Assembly (NCBI GenBank): GCA_014584635.1
Contig: JACTML010000037.1
Coordinates: forward strand, 1 to 16,154
DNA from: Nitrosomonas eutropha
GTDB lineage: Bacteria; Pseudomonadota; Gammaproteobacteria; Burkholderiales; Nitrosomonadaceae
Length of the DNA stretch: 16,154 nucleotides
Direction of reading: 5' to 3'
The notes beneath the pieces were generated by a model. That model saw only the letters and a list, made by a program, of their open reading frames with translations. It made no database searches and was not told where the DNA came from. Below are positions 13,070 through 16,154 of this stretch, piece by piece. The position numbers and the translations under genes are program-made. Within the stretch, counting starts at the first letter, position 1. Each line of letters starts with the position of its first letter.

Positions 13070-14137
13070 TCAAAAAACTCGCCGCAATAACCAGTATGCT
13101 GCAACAGTAATCAAAGCCATTCCCGGGGCAATCGAAACAGCCAGAGGATTTAACTGAAACACCAGCCCGACATTAGCAATAATCTGGTCGAGCAGATAAA
13201 TACTGATGCCCATCAGCGCAGCCAGAACCAGCTTTCCGCCCAATCCTTCCCGTACCGAACCAAAAACGAAGGGGATCGCTATCAGGATCATGGCAATAGT
13301 CATCACCACACTGCCTACCTTGCGCCATAAAGCCATCACATAGGCATCTGCTTTCTGACCGGTCATCTTTAAAAACTCGGCATGATGCAACAGCTCCAGC
13401 GGAGTCAGGCTCTCGGGCGGTTTGGTCAGCGTTGCGATATCTTCAGGACCAAGAAACGAATGCCATCGCAGTGTGTGAATTTTTCGTGACGCAATGCGAT
13501 CCGCAGTAAATATGCGCACGGTGACATCATGCAATCTCCACATACTTTTATCGAAAATATCTGCATATTGCGCATGGATATGGACAGTCATCAACCCCTG
13601 TTTATCAAAATGCATCACTTCAATATCCACCGCCCTTCCCTTATGCTGCATCTCACCAATGCGCAATATGTTGTGTTCATTACGTGTCCATATTCCGAGC
13701 CCCTTGCCCAGCTCGGCGCCTTGCTCCAGTGCAACTGCACGTAACACAATTGCCTGTTGCTGAAGCTGTGGCGCTACTAAATACTCAAGTGCGACGGTTG
13801 AGGCAATCAGTACTCCCCCGACTCCAGCCGGAGCAAGGCTGATCATCAGAGGAGACAGGCCCGCTACACGTAACGCCACCAGCTCAAGATTAACTGCCAA
13901 ACCTCCCAGTGCCCCGACTGTTCCCAGCAGCGCTATGAAAGGAGCGATCTGGATAAACCTGCGCGGCATCAGCATTGCCGTATATAAGAAGGCATCTCTG
14001 GCGGTATATGTTCCCTTCCCCACATCATCAAGCTGATCAAGCAGATCAAAAAAACTGAACAGGGGCAGCAGCACCACAGTAGCGATGATCATCCCTGTTA
14101 AAACCTGCAAGGCAATATAGCGGTAACAAATTTTCAC
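13070..14137 (-). CDS. lptG: LptG-type permease of the LptB2FG lipid exporter
   Basis: This 355-residue YjgP/YjgQ-family membrane protein has three N-terminal transmembrane helices (about 12-31, 62-81, 98-118), a periplasmic beta-jellyroll domain (about 130-265) and three C-terminal helices (about 275-352). NLELVALRVAGLS (83-95) is the cytoplasmic coupling helix that contacts the LptB ATPase. LptFG extracts LPS from the inner membrane and passes it to LptC/LptA. The start is a GTG at 14137 whose G is the last base of the lptF TAG (TAGTG), implying strong translational coupling. LptF and LptG are similar; this one is called LptG from its second position and the DLLDQLDDVGKGTY segment. Confidence 0.88.
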   Translation of the reverse strand: MKICYRYIALQVLTGMIIATVVLLPLFSFFDLLDQLDDVGKGTYTARDAFLYTAMLMPRRFIQIAPFIALLGTVGALGGLAVNLELVALRVAGLSPLMISLAPAGVGGVLIASTVALEYLVAPQLQQQAIVLRAVALEQGAELGKGLGIWTRNEHNILRIGEMQHKGRAVDIEVMHFDKQGLMTVHIHAQYADIFDKSMWRLHDVTVRIFTADRIASRKIHTLRWHSFLGPEDIATLTKPPESLTPLELLHHAEFLKMTGQKADAYVMALWRKVGSVVMTIAMILIAIPFVFGSVREGLGGKLVLAALMGISIYLLDQIIANVGLVFQLNPLAVSIAPGMALITVAAYWLLRRVF

Positions 14138-15210
14138 TATTTTCTTGCAGATAACAGCAGCCTGAGTTCAGGCAAGCGCAACACGACAATGAGGAGCAGC
14201 AATCCGTATATCCACCATATTCCAGGCATGGGCGCGACAACCCCCTGTTCCACCCAGGTTTTGGCTAACCCGCTCAGATTGTAATAAACAGCGAATACCA
14301 GCGCCGCGATAATAAATGTTCGATCTGCCTTATCTTTACGCGGTGCTGTTCGGGTAAAAGAAACGGCAATCAGTGCCAGCAAAATGGTCGCAACCGGACG
14401 GGAAAGCCGCCACTGTAACTCTGCAATTTCCCATGGTTGCTCAGAACTCCAGAGTGACTGTGTCGATGCGGCCTTGCGCCGATAGTTTTGTGCCTGATCG
14501 TTTTCATTGAAATAAATCATTTTCTCAAACTGAATCGTACTGTCTTTAACCGTATCGAATCCCAGACGGTAGATTTTTCCATCCCGCAATTCGATATGCG
14601 GCCACTGTTCCTGCGTCATGGGGCGTTGAAAACCTTCCCGGGATACAATAATTTCACTGTTCTCAGCTGTTCTGATGTAGTGAAAAACACCTTCCATCCG
14701 TTTTTCATGGTCGTCCTTTCCCCGGATGAAAACTACACGGCCACTTTTCTCACTGCCATAAAATCTTCCGGGCTGAAAGCGATCAGTATTCAGCTCAGCT
14801 TCAGCCTGCGCATTCATGACATAGCTTTCCGCATACGCCCACGGGCGCGCATAAACGGAAAGCGCCCCGCTAAGGAGCGCGACCGGCAGAGCAATGATGA
14901 AAACAGTAAGAGTGATCCGGTTATCACTATAGCCGACAGAGCGCAGCACATTGATTTCCTGATCACGATTCATCCTGCTTAAACCATGAATAACCGCTAC
15001 ATAAAAAGCGATTGGCACCAGCACTTCAAGTGCAATGATGGTTTTTAACCCCACCAGCTTGAACATTGCCAGCGCGCCCAGGGTTTCCGCTACCGCTCCG
15101 GTTAAAAAGCGCGCAACACTGAAACTTACGAAAAGGCCGATCAGAATAATGGTTACTACGAAGAAAGGAAGCAGCAGCTCCCGAGAAATGTATCTTTCAA
15201 TAATCCCCAT
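14137..15210 (-). CDS. lptF: LptF-type permease of the LptB2FG lipid exporter
   Basis: This 357-residue partner of LptG has the same layout: N-terminal helices at about 11-34, 57-77 and 98-119, a periplasmic jellyroll of about 150 residues, and three C-terminal helices in the last 90 residues. NRDQEINVLRSVGYS (81-95) is the LptB-coupling helix. The start IIERYISRELLLPF is typical of LptF. The ATG at 15210 lies 18 bases after the nucleotidyltransferase stop, with no clear ribosome binding site. In E. coli lptFG sits beside pepA; here it is inside a set of lipid-metabolism genes. Whether this is the organism's only pair or a second one dedicated to another lipid cannot be told from the window. 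Confidence 0.88.
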   Translation of the reverse strand: MGIIERYISRELLLPFFVVTIILIGLFVSFSVARFLTGAVAETLGALAMFKLVGLKTIIALEVLVPIAFYVAVIHGLSRMNRDQEINVLRSVGYSDNRITLTVFIIALPVALLSGALSVYARPWAYAESYVMNAQAEAELNTDRFQPGRFYGSEKSGRVVFIRGKDDHEKRMEGVFHYIRTAENSEIIVSREGFQRPMTQEQWPHIELRDGKIYRLGFDTVKDSTIQFEKMIYFNENDQAQNYRRKAASTQSLWSSEQPWEIAELQWRLSRPVATILLALIAVSFTRTAPRKDKADRTFIIAALVFAVYYNLSGLAKTWVEQGVVAPMPGIWWIYGLLLLIVVLRLPELRLLLSARK

Positions 15211-15228
15211 GAAGATCAGTGGTTTGCT

Positions 15229-16044
15229 CTACGTCGATGAATGAGGCGATTCTGTTTTGGTCAGAACAGATTTTACCAGCAGTAAATCTTCCACCTTATC
15301 AACATCAATACCCGCTTCGGGAAATGGCAGAATTACGGGGCATATCCGGACGCTCGTTTTTTTTGAAATTTGCTGCAGCGCCTGATCCAGCGTCAGGCGA
15401 CCAAGCAAATATGACCAGACAGCACGCCACCCCAGCACCCGGCTGATCAGTTTCCAGGGGCGTTTACGCAATGCCTCCGCCTGTTGCCAAAAATCCACCA
15501 ATGCACGCCCACGCGCATTAAAGGTGAACAGATTACAACCACAGAAATTTCCATCGCGCAGGCGAATGACTGTACGTTTGGCATTGCCATATTTATTCTG
15601 CACAGTTTCATACCTGATCATTCCAACCGTTGCATCACATTCCAGATTACGGGAAGCTTTCAGAAAATAATCCACAATTTCCGGCGTAAGCAAGGCGTGA
15701 TCAGCTGTCGTCAATAAAACCGGACGCTGCATATCAACCATCGAAAGCCCATGAGCAGCGCTGCGAGCAGGTGAATCCAGATTTCTTACCCAGTTTACAT
15801 GCTTGTTTTCTATACGCTGCAGCAGTTCTTTGCACGCGGCAAGCTGTGATTCAGGCGGGCCACATAAAAAAACGGAATTTATCTGGTTACAACTGTTCAA
15901 GGCATCCAGCACTCGAATGACCATTGGCTTTCCACCGATCGGGGCAAAAGCTTTGCATGCTGCGCCAGTATACTGTGCCACAGGATCCTGATTGCCTCGA
16001 TCAGCAGCCAATACCAGAGCGACAAACTGATCGTTATCGCTCAT
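15229..16044 (-). CDS. MobA-like nucleotidyltransferase (NTP transferase)
   Basis: This 271-residue protein has a GT-A/Rossmann-like nucleotidyltransferase fold. VALVLAADRG (8-17) is the nucleotide-binding loop, in place of LAAGxGxR. K31-AFAPIGGKPMVIRVLDAL is the conserved Lys and GGKPM segment, SPARSAAHGL (91-100) lies near the expected base-recognition region, and LLTTADHALLT (110-120) carries the metal-binding Asp115. Such enzymes join an NTP to a sugar- or polyol-1-phosphate or to a cofactor precursor. Its place ahead of a CDP-alcohol transferase suggests it makes an activated head group such as a CDP-polyol, which is inference. The ATG at 16044 is preferred over an in-frame TTG nine bases upstream. 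No strong ribosome binding site is seen. A molybdenum-cofactor role is unlikely from context. Confidence 0.7.
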   Translation of the reverse strand: MSDNDQFVALVLAADRGNQDPVAQYTGAACKAFAPIGGKPMVIRVLDALNSCNQINSVFLCGPPESQLAACKELLQRIENKHVNWVRNLDSPARSAAHGLSMVDMQRPVLLTTADHALLTPEIVDYFLKASRNLECDATVGMIRYETVQNKYGNAKRTVIRLRDGNFCGCNLFTFNARGRALVDFWQQAEALRKRPWKLISRVLGWRAVWSYLLGRLTLDQALQQISKKTSVRICPVILPFPEAGIDVDKVEDLLLVKSVLTKTESPHSST

Positions 16045-16095
16045 TACCGACAAGAAAAAACACTGATTTATCGAATTGATGCAACTGTGCTTTGG

Positions 16096-16154
16096 TCACG
16101 CCAGTGCTTTCTCATAAATACGATAACGCTTGTATTCCCTGGCGCCTATTTTTT
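16096..16154 (-). CDS. C-terminal end of an unidentified gene (partial)
   Basis: At the right edge a minus-strand frame without stops runs from the window end to a TGA at 16096-16098, encoding 18 visible C-terminal residues (KIGAREYKRYRIYEKALA). The charged amphipathic composition looks protein-like, and the strand and 51-base spacing match the following genes. Too little is present to name it; the other minus-strand frames here also allow short reads. Confidence 0.4.
   Translation of the reverse strand, partial: KIGAREYKRYRIYEKALA

Noticed and set aside
14488..14982. 164-codon plus-strand frame opposite lptF
   Set aside because: It is antisense to a well-supported membrane protein gene and has no domain of its own.
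15229..16053. The NTP transferase as a molybdenum-cofactor MobA
   Set aside because: The nucleotide loop reads LAADRG rather than LAGGxGxR, and no molybdenum-cofactor genes are nearby. The lipid context fits better.

Overview
The window looks like a chromosomal segment of a Gram-negative betaproteobacterium, most probably a Nitrosomonas-type (Nitrosomonadaceae) organism. This placement is inference from remembered protein resemblance and gene content (three-subunit cytochrome bc1, sspAB, secA next to a DciA/DUF721 gene, LptFG-type permeases). No search was run. I saw no insertion sequence, phage gene, CRISPR array or rRNA.

Layout from left to right. Positions 1-1605 (+ strand): the 3' end of an RlmL-type 23S rRNA methyltransferase gene, then dsbB four bases later, then a RidA/YjgF-family gene. 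Positions 1682-8283 (- strand, read right to left): secA, then petA-petB-petC (Rieske protein, cytochrome b, cytochrome c1), then sspA-sspB, then tRNA-Thr(UGU) 17 bases after sspB. The pet and ssp genes are packed with ATGA overlaps or gaps of 1-31 bases. Positions 8284-8713: a 430-base divergent region between secA and dciA, holding a possible 38-residue membrane peptide gene and the secA leader. Positions 8714-9166 (+): dciA. Positions 9178-16154 (- strand): a long co-directional run. In transcription order it holds the tail of an unidentified gene, a MobA-like nucleotidyltransferase, lptF, lptG, a two-domain CDP-alcohol phosphatidyltransferase, a diacylglycerol-kinase-like lipid kinase, a Tam41-like nucleotidyltransferase and a DUF2959 lipoprotein.

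The left half is housekeeping: disulfide re-oxidation, Sec export, quinol oxidation by complex III, and the ClpXP adaptor and stress pair SspAB. Its oddities are a PVWY Qo motif in cytochrome b, a Rid protein lacking the usual catalytic arginine, and an inverted repeat in the petA leader.

The right-hand run is the most interesting part. Read as a pathway, the kinase would make phosphatidate, the Tam41-like protein would make CDP-diacylglycerol, and the phosphatidyltransferase would join an alcohol head group to a lipid. The MobA-like enzyme, and perhaps the degenerate N-terminal domain of the transferase, would activate a sugar- or polyol-phosphate. The LptF/LptG permease pair could then move a lipid product or LPS across the periplasm. 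I propose this as a dedicated, uncharacterised phospholipid or glycophospholipid synthesis-and-export operon. The family assignments rest on visible motifs. The assembled pathway and its product are inference.
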